Source: Roridomyces roridus (taxonomy: Eukaryota > Basidiomycota > Agaricomycetes > Agaricales > Mycenaceae). From it: a stretch of DNA of 64,000 nucleotides. The stretch is from positions 1,302,001 to 1,366,000 of the forward strand of contig JARKIF010000002.1 in NCBI GenBank assembly GCA_029378245.1, in the 5' to 3' direction. The notes under the pieces are model-generated. The model saw only the letters and a program-made list of their open reading frames with translations, was not told where the DNA came from and made no database searches. How positions within the stretch are numbered: position 1 is the stretch's first letter; every line of letters starts with the position of its first letter. The position numbers were made by a program, and so were the translations under genes. Below, in pieces: positions 19,850 through 30,987 of this stretch.

Positions 19850-20243
19850 GCTAATCTATGGATGGAATTCAGTGCACAGAATTTCATGCACGTCTCACTT
19901 GTACAGTTTTCCGTGCATGGTTTTCCGTGTAGGGGATTTGGCCGGACGAAGAAATCTGGTAGAAGGGACTTTGTGCACAGGATTCCTTGCACAGGCTTCA
20001 GAGCAATGCATGTACGAGATTCCTTGCATGGATTTGCTTACACCGGTATCCTTACATGGAAATCTGTGAATGGAAATAGCGGACCAGATTACTCAAGACG
20101 AGGTCCTAGGTGCAGGAGAAGGGATGCAGGGTAAATCCCTTGCACGGAAAAGCATGCATGAGTACTTGGAGATCGCCGTACATGGAGTTCGGTGCAAGGG
20201 AATTCCGCCATCAATCCGCCATCAATCCGCCAATCCGCCATCA
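19850..20243. repeat. Right terminal block: palindromic array and TCCGCCATC repeats
   Basis: This is the mirror image of the left block. About 17 imperfect units (GAATTCAGTGCACAGAATTT, TTCCTTGCATGG, CCCTTGCACGGAAA, GTTCGGTGCAAGGGAATT) are followed by four TCCGCCATC units at the outer end. It lies 60 bp upstream of the transposase ATG. Confidence 0.65.
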
Positions 20244-20395
20244 ACCCCATAGCATGGGTGTTTTGGAATTTTATTGTACGGGTGTAAAATAAATAGCTAA
20301 GGATATGTATCATAGGTAGCTGGAGGGACCCGCCTTCCGGAGTACTGTAGAATAAATACCTGAAACCCAATAAATAAATATCTCAGTTCAACCTT

Positions 20396-22395
20396 CTACC
20401 TTCCTGCAAGAGTCTTGTACGTCTCTTGAACCTTGTTCAGCTGGTAATCTGGCGTTTTCCGGTCAGCACGATCCCAATAACAATTTGCAACTCACCAATC
20501 AAAAGACATCTCGGCGCAAACGTGGACATGGTTCCAATCAGACTCTTCAAGGCCATGTTGAGGGCCGGATAATCCGCATTCGAAACACTCGCCGCCCATC
20601 CACGACTGGAACTTCGTGGATTTTTTATGGTAGCAATTCCACGAATGATGACTTGACACACGGCGACCCAAAGCGTCTGAAATGTCTTGAGCCCAAGTGA
20701 CAACTTTCTTTTGCTTCGAACTCACGCCCATAGTTGAATCGACATGCTCCCACGCCTGCAGATTCGGAATCCTCTCATTCACACTCACCACCGCCCTCGC
20801 CGCATTCAAACACTTGTGTATCGACGCGGGATTGTCAAATGCACTGTGCAACTGGATAATAGCCACTTGACACAGCGTAAAGGTAACCAATCGCAGTCGA
20901 ATGGTGTCGATGGTGCCTTGGCCATTGAACGGCGGGAGAGTCTGCATGAATTGATTCAACCCATGTTCGAAGGACGTGAATTGGGCTTGTTCGTCCGGGT
21001 CTGAGAGATCTGAGCAGATTCGTGAGCAATTAGCGATGAGAAGAGAAAGAAGAGGACATACTACTGGCACGTTGTCCACCCATATGACTCGCACGCTCAA
21101 ACAATGCCGCTGCCTTGGCGTGCTGAGCCAAAGTCGAATTAGCCGCCTCGAAATTCGCCGACATGGGATCCTCAACGAAAGATTTCATGGTAGATTGTCC
21201 ATGAGGGTTGACTGGCACAATTCCCTTTTCGAGTTCAACATCGAATTTCAACATTGCAAGAGAAAACTCACCGAATCGTACACCTCCATATCCAAAGGCC
21301 ACGGCAAATCGACCTGCTCATCCAATATATCCGACACACTGCTCGGCCACTGCATCATAACACTAAACACCTTGTGTGCAGCCATAATAGACCAAAATGC
21401 ATTGACCCTCTCCCCCTGCTCGACCGCATCCCTCGTCGACGGGAGCGGGTACGCATTCCGCTCGCTATGATGTCCATTAAGCCGACGGAGACCACACCCA
21501 ATGGAGAGCGACGCAGCGGCGTTGATATGATGCATAGCTTCGAGAAACCTGCCCTGTCGGAGGAAATATTGCGCGAGCAGCGCCTCCGCTTGGATGTTTT
21601 GTACGATATGGTACGGCTGCACCGCGTTGGACAAGGTGGAGGATTGTTGCACTCGTGCGAGGAAGACATTTTCGTGCGCTTGGAGTGCTGGGGAGCCGCT
21701 GAGATTAATTCCGAACAAGAGGATGCCGTTGAGGAGGCGCGGGAAGATGGGTCTTCGGGCGTCCGGTGAGAATACCGACTTGACGATGCGCGGCCCGTTG
21801 AGAAAGAAACCAAATTGTGAGGCGTGGCGCGCAAAGAATTCAATCCTACAATAATCAGAGGAGGAACCAGGAACGGCCGCTGACACTCACAGGATTTTTG
21901 TAACGTTGGGCGGCGGAATAGGCGTCCTCCACCAACCGTCAGAAAGAGTCACCTGTAAGCGCGTCGGAGGTGCCTGGTGAGGTCGCTGGATGCTCCAAGA
22001 GGAAAACGAAAAGGAGCCAAGTGGCTGTCCCTCGAGGTGAGGTTCGTGTAATATGACTTCGGGTGACGTTGGAAGCGTCCCGCCCAGTTGTCGAATTCTC
22101 GCCTCGAGACGGGCAATGCTGGATTCAAGATGCTCGTTCTCGCTACGCGCTTGTGGGTCGTTGTATTCGCAGTCTTCGGCGCGACCCATTTCGTGACAGC
22201 GCCGACAAGCGGGACGGCCCCCGTCGCATTTCTTCAGTGGCGGTCAGATTGACGAAACGAAAAAGGAGAGAGAGGGCACACCACTTTGCGTTTCCTGTCG
22301 TGTTTTCAGTCATTCTGCAAACGAAACGAGGAAAAAACAGAGACCAACCTGCAGAAAAGACACGCAGTTCCTCTGTCGAGTGCTCTCTTTGCCAT
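20396..22395 (-). CDS. Zn2Cys6 transcription factor with fungal-specific domain
   Basis: Eight exons (22349-22395, 22282-22294, 21891-22231, 21272-21845, 21062-21224, 20726-21009, 20496-20676, 20396-20448) give 551 residues. Joining the 47-nt, 13-nt and third exon creates a perfect binuclear zinc cluster: CLFCRKRKVKCDGGRPAC, then RRCHEMGRAEDCEY. A short leucine-rich coil follows (LESSIARLEARIRQLGG), then the fungal-specific domain (AEALLAQYFLRQGRFLEAMH, SIGCGLRRL). The 13-nt second exon is a microexon that splits the zinc cluster. The target is unknown; neighbours give no pathway hint. Confidence 0.85.
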
Positions 22396-23642
22396 GATAA
22401 TGCAGCAGCGACATTGTGGTAGCCAAGTTTTATAGTTACTGGATTTCACTCGGGTCCAGCCAGTGGCCTAAGCGCTAGGCCTGAGCAACGGCCTCGCAGC
22501 GGACTCGGAGGTGCAGTGTGCACGAGCCGAGAAACGAAAATCTACGCGGTGCAGGTTCAGAAACACGTCGGGTGCATGGACAAACATGCACGCCGCGAGC
22601 TGAGCCATTGACCCAAGGAGCGAGACCTGCGGTGAAATTGAAAGCGGTATCCAGTTGTTGACATTCGAGACCTCAGACAAGTGAAGATCGTGAGAAAGCA
22701 ACGTGATGTCCGTCATTGGTCCGTCTAATATGCAACGATCTGCCCTTCGCGGTTGTTTCTAGTAATAGACCTCCTCGGGACTGAACAGCCTTGGAAAGTT
22801 GACGCTCTGCGGTGTGTGGGTGCAAAGTAGAAATAATTCCACCTGGGCCCGGCCTCATCAGTACTGGGAATCATAAGGTTGAAAATGGTCCTCCAAAGCC
22901 CAATACAGCTAACCGCCCGGTCCCAGTCATTGATACATTTTGATCCTTTCTTTACCTCGGACTTGGCCGTTCTGCTGAACATTTATCGCATTTTGGCATT
23001 GTGGGCGTCGACGCATCTCCGGGTTTCAAACAAGGTAACTCCGGATCCGCACCCGTCATTGGCTACAAAGATCAAGGCGGATCCGGAGGCAGCTCGAGCG
23101 GCACTGCAGCAGAAACCTCTCCACGGGAAATGACGCAGAAGAACGGGTGTCTTAACACAGCGCCTCGAAGTAAACAACAAGAAATCATTTGAACCGTGAG
23201 AAAACTTGGGAAAGGCATTTGATGCCCGTCAACCCTCATCCAAAACGAATTGCTAATGCGGTGTTCCTCTTTTCCCCTCAATTAAAATCCACGGCCAAGT
23301 TGCCCATGACTTGATGGTCCCTAGGCACAAGTTCACGTCGTGGCAAAACCAGGGACGGCGTGAAATTACAGGAACGTACGGACTTGCAGCAGTCGTTTCA
23401 ACATCTCCTTGGTAAACAGATGAATCCGTCCGGGTTGCCTCCGAGTTCCCAAACATGTGTTCAACTCCACACCTGTAATGCAGCTAGTTATAACGGCACT
23501 CGCAGAAAAAGCAAACGGGGATCACCGCAGCCATCATGACTCGGTGGCAGTAGTCGACGTCATGCTCCGCATCCTCAAGGGCGCCCCACCCTCCAAGCCC
23601 TTAAAATGAGTGTTGAACAACGTCCTTTCACGCCCACCAATC
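22396..23642. other. Long intergenic region, no gene supported
   Basis: Open frames on both strands are short and match no family known to me. The reading GVDASPGFKQGNSGSAPVIG near 23006 is glycine/serine-rich but has no partner exon. The last few hundred bases serve as promoter for the GH128 gene. Confidence 0.4.
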
Positions 23643-24718
23643 ATGACCTTCACGACATTTATTCTCATACTTCTCATTCGAGTCCAACTTCTCTGCCACG
23701 CGCACCCCGCGACGCGAACACTCGCGGTCACGAACGCATCATCCAAAGCCGGTATCGCCGGCGGCGGTGACGCATCGACCGACATGGCCCAGTTCCTCAC
23801 CACAGGAAAAGTCTCCTGGTACTACACGTGGGGATTGTCCTCTGTCGACGACACCGATCTCGATTTTGTTCCGATGTTGTGGGGGCAAAAGGACATTGAG
23901 CAGTGGACGGACGCCCAAGATGGCATAAACGCAACCATTGCACAGCGCAAGCCCACTGCCATACTCGGGATGAACGAGTGCGTAAACCCGCCTGCTGCAT
24001 AATGACCACAAACTAATAAGAAATATTCAGACCGCAAGAACCAGGCCAATCGAACCTCACCGCAGAACAAGGCGCGCAGATGTGGATCACCTACATCGAG
24101 CCTCTCCGCGCACAAGGCCTGCGCCTCGGCAGCCCCGCTCCCTCCAGCGCGCCCTCTGGAAAACAATGGCTCCTCGACTTTTTAACGGCCTGCAACGGCG
24201 GGTGCACCGTCGATTTCATCGCCTTGCGTGCGTCTACGTTCCTTCGACTCACCTTGTTGTGATTTAACCCCGCCGCAGACTGGTACGACGTCAACGCGAC
24301 GAAGTTCATCGACTACCTCACCGACTTTCACAACACCTTCCAACGCCCGCTCTGGGTCACCGAATGGGCCTGCCAGAACTTCAATAAGGGCCCACAATGC
24401 TCGGCAGATCAAGTATCCTCCCTCCTCAACACCACCCAATCATTCATGAACGAACAAGACTGGGTCGAACGATACGCCTGGTACGGCGTTATGCGCGATT
24501 TGGGTGGCGTCAATCCGCTGGATGCCATGATGGATGGCAATGGCAAGATTACGAATTTGGGGGAGCAGTATATTGGCAAGGAGGTGCCACAGACGGGTGG
24601 TGGTGGTGGCACCGGGGGATTACCTGGGGTACCGACGAATGCCGCTGGCCGTCTGCGGGCGCTGACAAGTTGGGCCATGTCCTGCTTGATGTTACTTGTG
24701 GGAGTGTTTTTACTCTGA
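23643..24718 (+). CDS. Secreted GH128 beta-1,3-glucanase-like protein (Asl1 domain), probably GPI-anchored
   Basis: Exons 23643-23977, 24031-24227 and 24279-24718 give 323 residues. A signal peptide (MTFTTFILILLIRVQLLCHA) leads into the Asl1/GH128 barrel: SWYYTWG, then GMNEP (likely acid/base glutamate, codon split by the first intron), GSPAPSSAPSGKQWLLDF, and WVTEWAC (likely nucleophile glutamate). The C-terminus is a glycine-rich linker followed by a hydrophobic tail with no charged end (SWAMSCLMLLVGVFLL), the pattern of a GPI-anchor signal. The family cuts fungal-wall beta-1,3-glucans, so a cell-wall remodelling role is likely. Confidence 0.9.
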
Positions 24719-25319
24719 GATCCGGACGCATGAAATGGACTACACGATACCCAACGGACTGCACTGTATCAATAGAGAAATACGAGATGGAGGTGCGGAA
24801 TGAAGCCGGATTTGTATGCGTTTGTTTTACTTTTGATTGAACTTGAACCCTCATCCCCATCGCCAGCGCGGCTCAAAGCCTTCTCAGCTCGATTGCTTGC
24901 GGAATACTCGATCGGCCTGAACAACAAGTAAGACGAAGTTCAAGATATCATTCGTCCACAGGCACGAGCAAGGTCTGGCCCGCCCGCCCGCCTCGGACGC
25001 GGCGGTTTCAAGTAATACACTCTTCGACGTCGCTCAGCCGACCCTCCACCCACAATCTAATCCCCGATTTCTCGGGCTTCAAAGCAAACCCAGATCAGAT
25101 CTACGTTGAGACCATCGAGGCCAACCTCGCAACGCTCACCCGGAAATCAACTATTGCAACGGTCAAGTAGTTTTTTCCGTCTAAAACCCACGAAGCCAAC
25201 TGAATAAGTAAGATCGATTCAATTCGGATGCTTTCTGTTTGCTCTGGAGTCGCCTGCCCTCTGTGAGGTTGTTGTTTTTGACTGCTTTCTTCCTTTCCGC
25301 TCTTTTTGTGCGACTCGGG
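24719..25319. other. Intergenic region, no gene supported
   Basis: A short readable stretch near 25086 (NPDQIYVETIEANLATLTRK) ends at a stop and could not be linked to an exon. Otherwise this is spacer between the GH128 and membrane-protein genes. Confidence 0.4.
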
Positions 25320-26618
25320 ATGCCCGGTGCACGGACACCTGGCGGTGACGAGTCGTTGGCGGTCCTTATCTTCGTCCTGCTGGCACAGACCTTTTTCTTT
25401 GGTGTGTAAAAAAATCTCATTCTTCACCTCATCCACAACTCTGAGCCGATTCAACAGCAGTGCACACTGTTCTTTTCCCTCTATCAACCAGGGCACTCTT
25501 GTGAGTCTCGTCCGAAATTCCCTCGACATCGACTCACATGCTTGTTGGAAAGGAAATCCAAGAAATTCCCAAACAAACGCGCCCTCTTATTCGTTATCAT
25601 CTTCATGTACCTCCTCTCAGCCGCATTCTGGGGATTCTCTATTGCCGTTGTCGTCGACGGAGTCCGCAGCACCATTACGATGACCAGCCCAATTCGTGAC
25701 GGAATCACCTCACTGTCGTCCCTCTTTACTGCAATCGTCCTCATCAATGTGTGTACTCTCTCAAATTGAATTCCGACTCGCCTTGAATCTCCTCCAGTAC
25801 GTTCTCGTGGATGGCGTGATCATTTTACGGGCATGGAAAATCTGCCAACCCAAACTCCGAAAATTCCTCTGGATTTCAGTGGTCCTTTTGGTTGCGACTG
25901 CGGGTGCGTTCCTGACTGCCAGCACTCGCGGCACTCATTATGACCCAGTTGTCGTGCTTTTAATGGTCGGCTTCAGAGCGTCCGCGTTCATGAATGGCCG
26001 CAGAATAGGGCGGCATGACTTTGGCGATAATAACAACGTACATTCATGTACAGGAGTGACCATCCTTCAAGTCCTCGCTCTCGCTCTGTCATTTGCGACC
26101 AATCTGTCTTCGGCTGTCGTGGTTGGTTGATTTTCCTGCGTCCATGGTACGCTGCTGAGCAAAAATTGTGCCAGGCGCAGCATCCGTGTTGCATTCAGAC
26201 AGGAAGGCTCCCAATGGGAGCAGATCTTCGTCCATGCCATCGATTCCGGCGTTCCATATTGCTTCTCAAGCGTAAGTCCCTCCCTCTTCCTGCTCAATAC
26301 ACCTCCAAGATCTTGACTCAGTTGACAATTCTGCTGGCGCCCTTTATCACCCTGCCCGCCGGCCCTCTGGCAGATATATGGATTCCAATCAACGTCCAAC
26401 TGGCCGTAAGTCTACTCGTTCACCCCAAACTTCAACCAAAACATTCACCACGTCCCTCGTAGAGCGTCTACCCCACGCTGCTGATCCTCCTCCTCAACAT
26501 CAAGTATTGTAAACCTCAAATCGAACCGAAATTCGTTCGCTTCCAAATTAGCAGTCCCCTTATCACAAAACCCAAGCCATCTCAGCTGAGCCGCTTCTCC
26601 GACGATAGCTTTGCCTAG
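25320..26618 (+). CDS. Seven-helix membrane protein of an Agaricomycete-expanded family
   Basis: Multi-exon gene. The likely start MPGARTPGGDESLAVLIFVL gives the first helix. Later exons give MYLLSAAFWGFSIAVVVDGV, the family block YVLVDGVIILRAWKIC, a helix WISVVLLVATAGAFLTAST, then TILQVLALALSFATNLSSAV, ILLAPFITLPAGPLADI and SVYPTLLILLLNIKY near the C-terminus (stop 26616-26618). The order LVDG..LRAW then SVYPTLLILLLN is typical of a large family of uncharacterised mushroom membrane proteins. The joining of the first two short exons (around 25492-25560) is not certain. No ligand can be assigned. Confidence 0.7.
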
Positions 26619-26878
26619 ATGGACACTATTAGAATGTAGCATATTTTTATGGACACTTGACAAGGTATTTGTACTCCCGCCCGAATATTCAGGACTTTGG
26701 TAAGTAGCAGGAACAATGGTAGATCGGAACTTCAATAGCGCCAAGTCAACTGAGTCGGATCGGAACGCCAACGTTCGGGGCACTCAACATCTAATGAGGG
26801 CCGAATCTCGCCAGGTTGGAATACATACAATCATTCATTCATCAAGTTCCCCACCCGATAAATACAATGGAAAGAACA

Positions 26879-28144
26879 TCACTTCAAAGACCGCAACTTA
26901 TCCCTGACAGCATCAATGTCCCCTCGATTCCACTCCCCCGTCCATCCCCACCCATGTTCGTTCTTCTCAGCACGGATCAACAACGACTGCGAGCCTGAAT
27001 TCGAACGATCGCGCGTATGTCTAGATTTTGCCGGTGGTGAGAGGTTTGAAGAGGGTAGAGATGACGAGGGTGAAGATGACGAGGGTGGAGATGACGAGGA
27101 TTCTGGAACGGCCGGAAGGAACAACGACTTGTGGTGACTCGGCACCGACACCGGCGCCAGCGCTGATGTCGAGTCGTGTCGCGGGGTCTCGGGCGTCGTC
27201 GGGCGGCTGGATGGTGGAGAGTAAAATGCATCATCGTCAGTCTCGCAGTCTGGTGCACACGGCTCGATGAGTAGTAGCCCGTCGTTGCGAGTGCACTGGC
27301 CATCATCTTGATCCCGCCCCGACTCAGCGAGACGCTGCTCGTCGTCGAACGAAATTGAGGTGGAAGAAGCCGAAGCATGATGGCGGTACTGATATCCGCC
27401 CGACGAGGGAGGCCGGGCAAATTCGATGGGCGAGTCGAGGCGTAGCGCATTGTGATGATTTTCTTGATCTTCAGCGAGACCCTCTCCGCCACCGAACGAG
27501 GTTGCGCCGAGGGAAGAGGCCGAAGGATGACGGCCAAGTCGAGAAGACGGTGCAAATTCGATGGGCTCGAGGACTATCGCAGCCCCGTCGTCTCCTTGAT
27601 CATGGCGCAAGTACAAGTCGTCGGCAAGACGCTCTTTCTCTTCGAACGAAGTCGCGGCGAGGGAAAAATCCGACGTCGAAGGCCCCCCACCACGACGGCC
27701 GTATCCTGAGGAAAACGTGGATGTGCGCCAGGACGACGACAAATCCGAGGTGCCGCTCGAGTCGTCCGCACGCGTGTGGGGGTTGAGCGGCGAGGGTAGC
27801 ACCGTGCCTAGTAGATGGCGTGCCTTGTTGACGGAATGTCCTTGAGCTTGGTCAACCGCGCTGAGCACCGAATATTGACTGGACGTGGTGTCCGATGCCG
27901 GTTGTTTCCGACGCAGACTGAGTCGCAGCCCAAGGGGTGTCCGCGGCTTTGGCTCTGGCGGCGGATCCGCTGCCTTGCCTTTACCCTTGGGCAACTTGTG
28001 GTACAGCTTGAGGAGGGGTTTCGGCGGCTTGGCTGCGATCGTCTCGTAAGCGATGTACATTGACGCAGGGGAACGCGGTCGTGGCCTGCGAGACGGAGGA
28101 GACGCACGGGCAGCAGAGGACACCGACTCGGTCGATGTGGACAT
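26879..28144 (-). CDS. Serine/proline-rich conserved fungal protein, single exon
   Basis: 421 residues from ATG 28144 (MSTSTESVSSAARASPPSRR) to the stop at 26879, with no intron. Most of the chain is low-complexity: serine runs, acidic patches, and two or three similar blocks containing IEFA and SASS...SF (around 210, 250 and 280), which look like an internal repeat. The C-terminus HGWGWTGEWNRGDIDAVRDK is the conserved part, resembling the W-rich tail of many uncharacterised basidiomycete proteins. Function unknown; probably disordered. Confidence 0.7.
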   Translation of the reverse strand: MSTSTESVSSAARASPPSRRPRPRSPASMYIAYETIAAKPPKPLLKLYHKLPKGKGKAADPPPEPKPRTPLGLRLSLRRKQPASDTTSSQYSVLSAVDQAQGHSVNKARHLLGTVLPSPLNPHTRADDSSGTSDLSSSWRTSTFSSGYGRRGGGPSTSDFSLAATSFEEKERLADDLYLRHDQGDDGAAIVLEPIEFAPSSRLGRHPSASSLGATSFGGGEGLAEDQENHHNALRLDSPIEFARPPSSGGYQYRHHASASSTSISFDDEQRLAESGRDQDDGQCTRNDGLLLIEPCAPDCETDDDAFYSPPSSRPTTPETPRHDSTSALAPVSVPSHHKSLFLPAVPESSSSPPSSSSPSSSLPSSNLSPPAKSRHTRDRSNSGSQSLLIRAEKNEHGWGWTGEWNRGDIDAVRDKLRSLK

Positions 28145-28691
28145 GGACCCCCCGCTCGAGGAGATGGCGGGGAAGAAAGCGCTGCAAGCCACGTTGAGGA
28201 ACGTTCAACGCATAGCGAAAACAAAATACGCGGAGCTCGCGATAAAAGATGATGCATGCATGCGCATCGAGGCATGGAGTCGCCATGTGATGGATTGTCG
28301 CAAGATTGTCGCCACCATTGGGTGCGTGGACACGGACATGGAAAGTTCAAGCTATAGTGCATATCTATGGTCTTCGAGAACGTTTGCCTAGGCTTTGCAT
28401 GTCGCCGTCGAATACTTCAAGTGGTGTTCGGGAAATTCAAATGCACAGAAAAGAAGGGAGCAGGCCGCCTCGCGTAGAAAGAAGTACCGGGAAAAGAAGC
28501 ATCGGAAGCTGATCGGAAGCAAGTTACGGTGATCCGAGTCAAAGTGTCGGGAGCCGACCCTGCTCCGGATCTGATGGCGGGCTTCAGCATCCTCTGGGTT
28601 TCCACATTTTCCACTGTACAAAGGCTACAAATTAACTAACGTATAAGTAATCTCAAGGCTACACTTGGTATAACTTCTTCTAAGTATGTAT
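28145..28691. other. Divergent/convergent spacer, no gene seen
   Basis: Holds the 5' region of the serine-rich gene and the 3' region of the App1-type gene. Open frames here are shadows or too short to support. Confidence 0.5.
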
Positions 28692-30824
28692 TTACAACCT
28701 CTCCCTCGCCAAAATCTCATCCGCCTCAACAGTACATTCCGCCGGCGTCCTGAAAACCCTGAGAGGTATATGTGGAGGCAACTGCGTCCTCGCACGCCAA
28801 ACTCGCAACTGCAGCTCGTTCCTCCTCCGCTCGGGCTCGGATACCGATCCAAGGGTGCTCGTGCTATTAGACCGCGTGGGGGGAAATGAAGTCGGCTCGT
28901 TCGCAGTCGCAGTCATCGGCGTCATACTCAAAATGGACTCTGGCTCCTTATTGAGTTGCTTCGAGGGAAAGTACTCCGTCTGGGGAGGTAGCGCATACGC
29001 AGCAGGCGTCGATGGTCGCGAGGACGGTCTGGATATGGACCATTTCGCCTTTGACGACTCGCCGCTCAGTGAACGACCCGTCGCTCTCTTGCCTGTAGGG
29101 TCGCTTATGGCTTCCCACGATTCAACGTCCCGGATGAACACACCGAGGACTTGAGTCGGATGATCGGATGCTAGCCTTGGCTTTGTTAGTAATGAATGAG
29201 TGGGCAAACATTGGACTCGACGCACTCGACATATAGCTCGAGGTCCTGTTCTCCAGAATCACCAATGAGAAAGAATTTGGACTCGGGAAAGGCGAGCAGA
29301 ATCTCTTGTACTCCCGCCCGTTTGCGAGCTGCTGGAGCCGACAAGAGACCGCTGAAAAGCGAACGGCCCGCGTACGACCGCAGCTTGATAGACCCAGGCG
29401 GCAGCTGAGCCACTGGGAAAAAGTCGGCCAGCACCGGGAGAATCTCGAACGGTCCATTGGACTAGATTGACGTGAGCCAGCTGCAGGGAACCAATGCAAG
29501 AAAAAACTCACAACATAGTGGAACCGAACGCCACGCTTCCACATCCGAGTGTACCATTCACCCATCCCTGGGATGATAATGTCCTTGAGCTCCTTGACAA
29601 ACACATTGTGGAAAATCTCGCGAGCGCCACCCAGGACATTGGATTTCTTGACCGTGTCGTCAATATCCGAAATGACCCGTATCGGGCTGTATGTGAGCGT
29701 TACATGGAGCGACTTTGTCTCGATGGGCGACGCGGGAGGTTGCAACACGTTGGAACTCGAGGCGGGGAACAGTGTCGCAGACACTAATAATTCATGCTCC
29801 AACAACGGGTCTCCGAACGCGATATGAAGCGCCCCGGGATGCTGACAGAGCTCTTCCCATGAAACGTGTATTCGAGCCTGGAAACTCCCGTCTACGCCAG
29901 TGACAAGGTCGCGAGACGTGACTGGGCCGTGAGTGCGCGCATCCTGCTCCTCCATCGTGTTATGTCTCGCTGGTGCTCCGTCCGTTTTGAGCGGAGATGC
30001 AAACAGTTGAAGCCGGACGGTGCGGGAGGATATAACAGAGGACCAAAACGGTTGTATACGCGTCTCGAGATTCCTGTGCAACCTCCGCACGTCGCTGGGG
30101 ACCGAAACCGCGGTGTTAGAAGTAACGATGGGTGACTCGTCGGATTCCGAAGCAGTGTCGTCCTCTTCGTTGTTAGGAGCGTTGATTTGCTGAAACTGAC
30201 GCTCCAGCGCCTCCACCTCGTATTCTTCAGTGATCTCTGTCGGTCGTGGAGGAAGGTTGACGGAAGAGAGAAGATCCTCCGTCGACCGAGACAGTCGTCC
30301 ATCTCCAGAACCGTCCAGTTTCGGCAGGGCCGCGAATCCTGCGTCAAGGTTGCAGCCTCCTATTAAGTGGCCCAAGTAGCATACGCACCCTTTGCCAGAC
30401 GAATAAACGCCCGCTGAGACCTACTCGCCGACTCGGGCGCACGGTGCGTTGAAGCGAACCCCGAGATGAACAACTCGATGTCGAAGGCGTCTGCACGTCC
30501 TCATAGTTAGAAACCGAAACGAAACGAAACGAATTGCGAACCTTGTAGTCGCCCCGCCGTATCCCTTCTATACCGCCTCGTCGCCCAGCCAGGGAACAGC
30601 GCAACACGCTCCGAGCCTTGTCCACTCCCGCCACCAACAGTACCCCGCATCCCAGCAGAGATCTTCTCACCAGCCCAAGCCTTCCAAGACTGTTTCGTCC
30701 CATCAGCACTGACTTTCCGCTGAAGCGCCGTAGGAACGTTGCGTTGAGAGATATAGCCTTTGACGGCGGAGAAACGAGAGGAGGACGTGGTCATTGTCGG
30801 TCGCCAGGGCATGTCTTTGGACAT
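28692..30824 (-). CDS. App1-type phosphatidate phosphatase (DUF2183)
   Basis: Exons 30542-30824, 30389-30499, 29512-30338, 29226-29461 and 28692-29175 give 646 residues. The N-terminal domain has FDIELFISGFASTHRAPESA and RSQRAFIRLAKGFAALP. The catalytic DUF2183 domain follows with VISDIDDTVKKSN (the DxDxT phosphatase motif of the HAD fold), GMGEWYTRMWKRGVRFHYVS, and FFLIGDSGEQDLELYVE (third motif). This matches yeast App1, a Mg2+-dependent phosphatidate phosphatase linked to actin patches and endocytosis. The C-terminal 150 residues are serine/proline-rich. The second intron-bearing junction at 30500-30541 contains a small TTTCG repeat. Confidence 0.9.
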
Positions 30825-30987
30825 GGTGTACTATTACACAAGTCCTGTGGGGCCAGTCAGTTTTATATAGACGGCAGACAGCAACGGCAACGAACGGCCG
30901 ACAGCTTTCGACGACGCGCGCCAAAATTCGAAGGAGTTAGCGGTCAAGCACCAATGCTGTCATATGCTATGTACAGTGATCAAGAAA

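Larger units (their letters stand above)
8873..20243. mobile_element. Proposed 11.4-kb KDZ transposon with cargo genes
   Basis: The left end has three TGATGGCGGA units (8873-8932) followed inward by an array of GTGCA-centred motifs. The right end is the mirror image: an array followed outward by four TCCGCCATC units ending at 20243. Between them lie a KDZ transposase (minus) and three plus-strand genes (GRF-type, unknown 660 aa, Rtc4-like). KDZ elements are known to be large, with inverted ends and accessory genes. I could not define a clean target-site duplication, so the outer limits and the idea of one unit are inference. The alternative is two separate small elements in opposite orientation flanking unrelated genes. 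Confidence 0.5.

Noticed and set aside
20210..20243. CRISPR-like repeats (TCCGCCATCAA)
   Set aside because: Units are only 9-13 bp with no spacers, the genome is eukaryotic, and the same units are mirrored at 8873.
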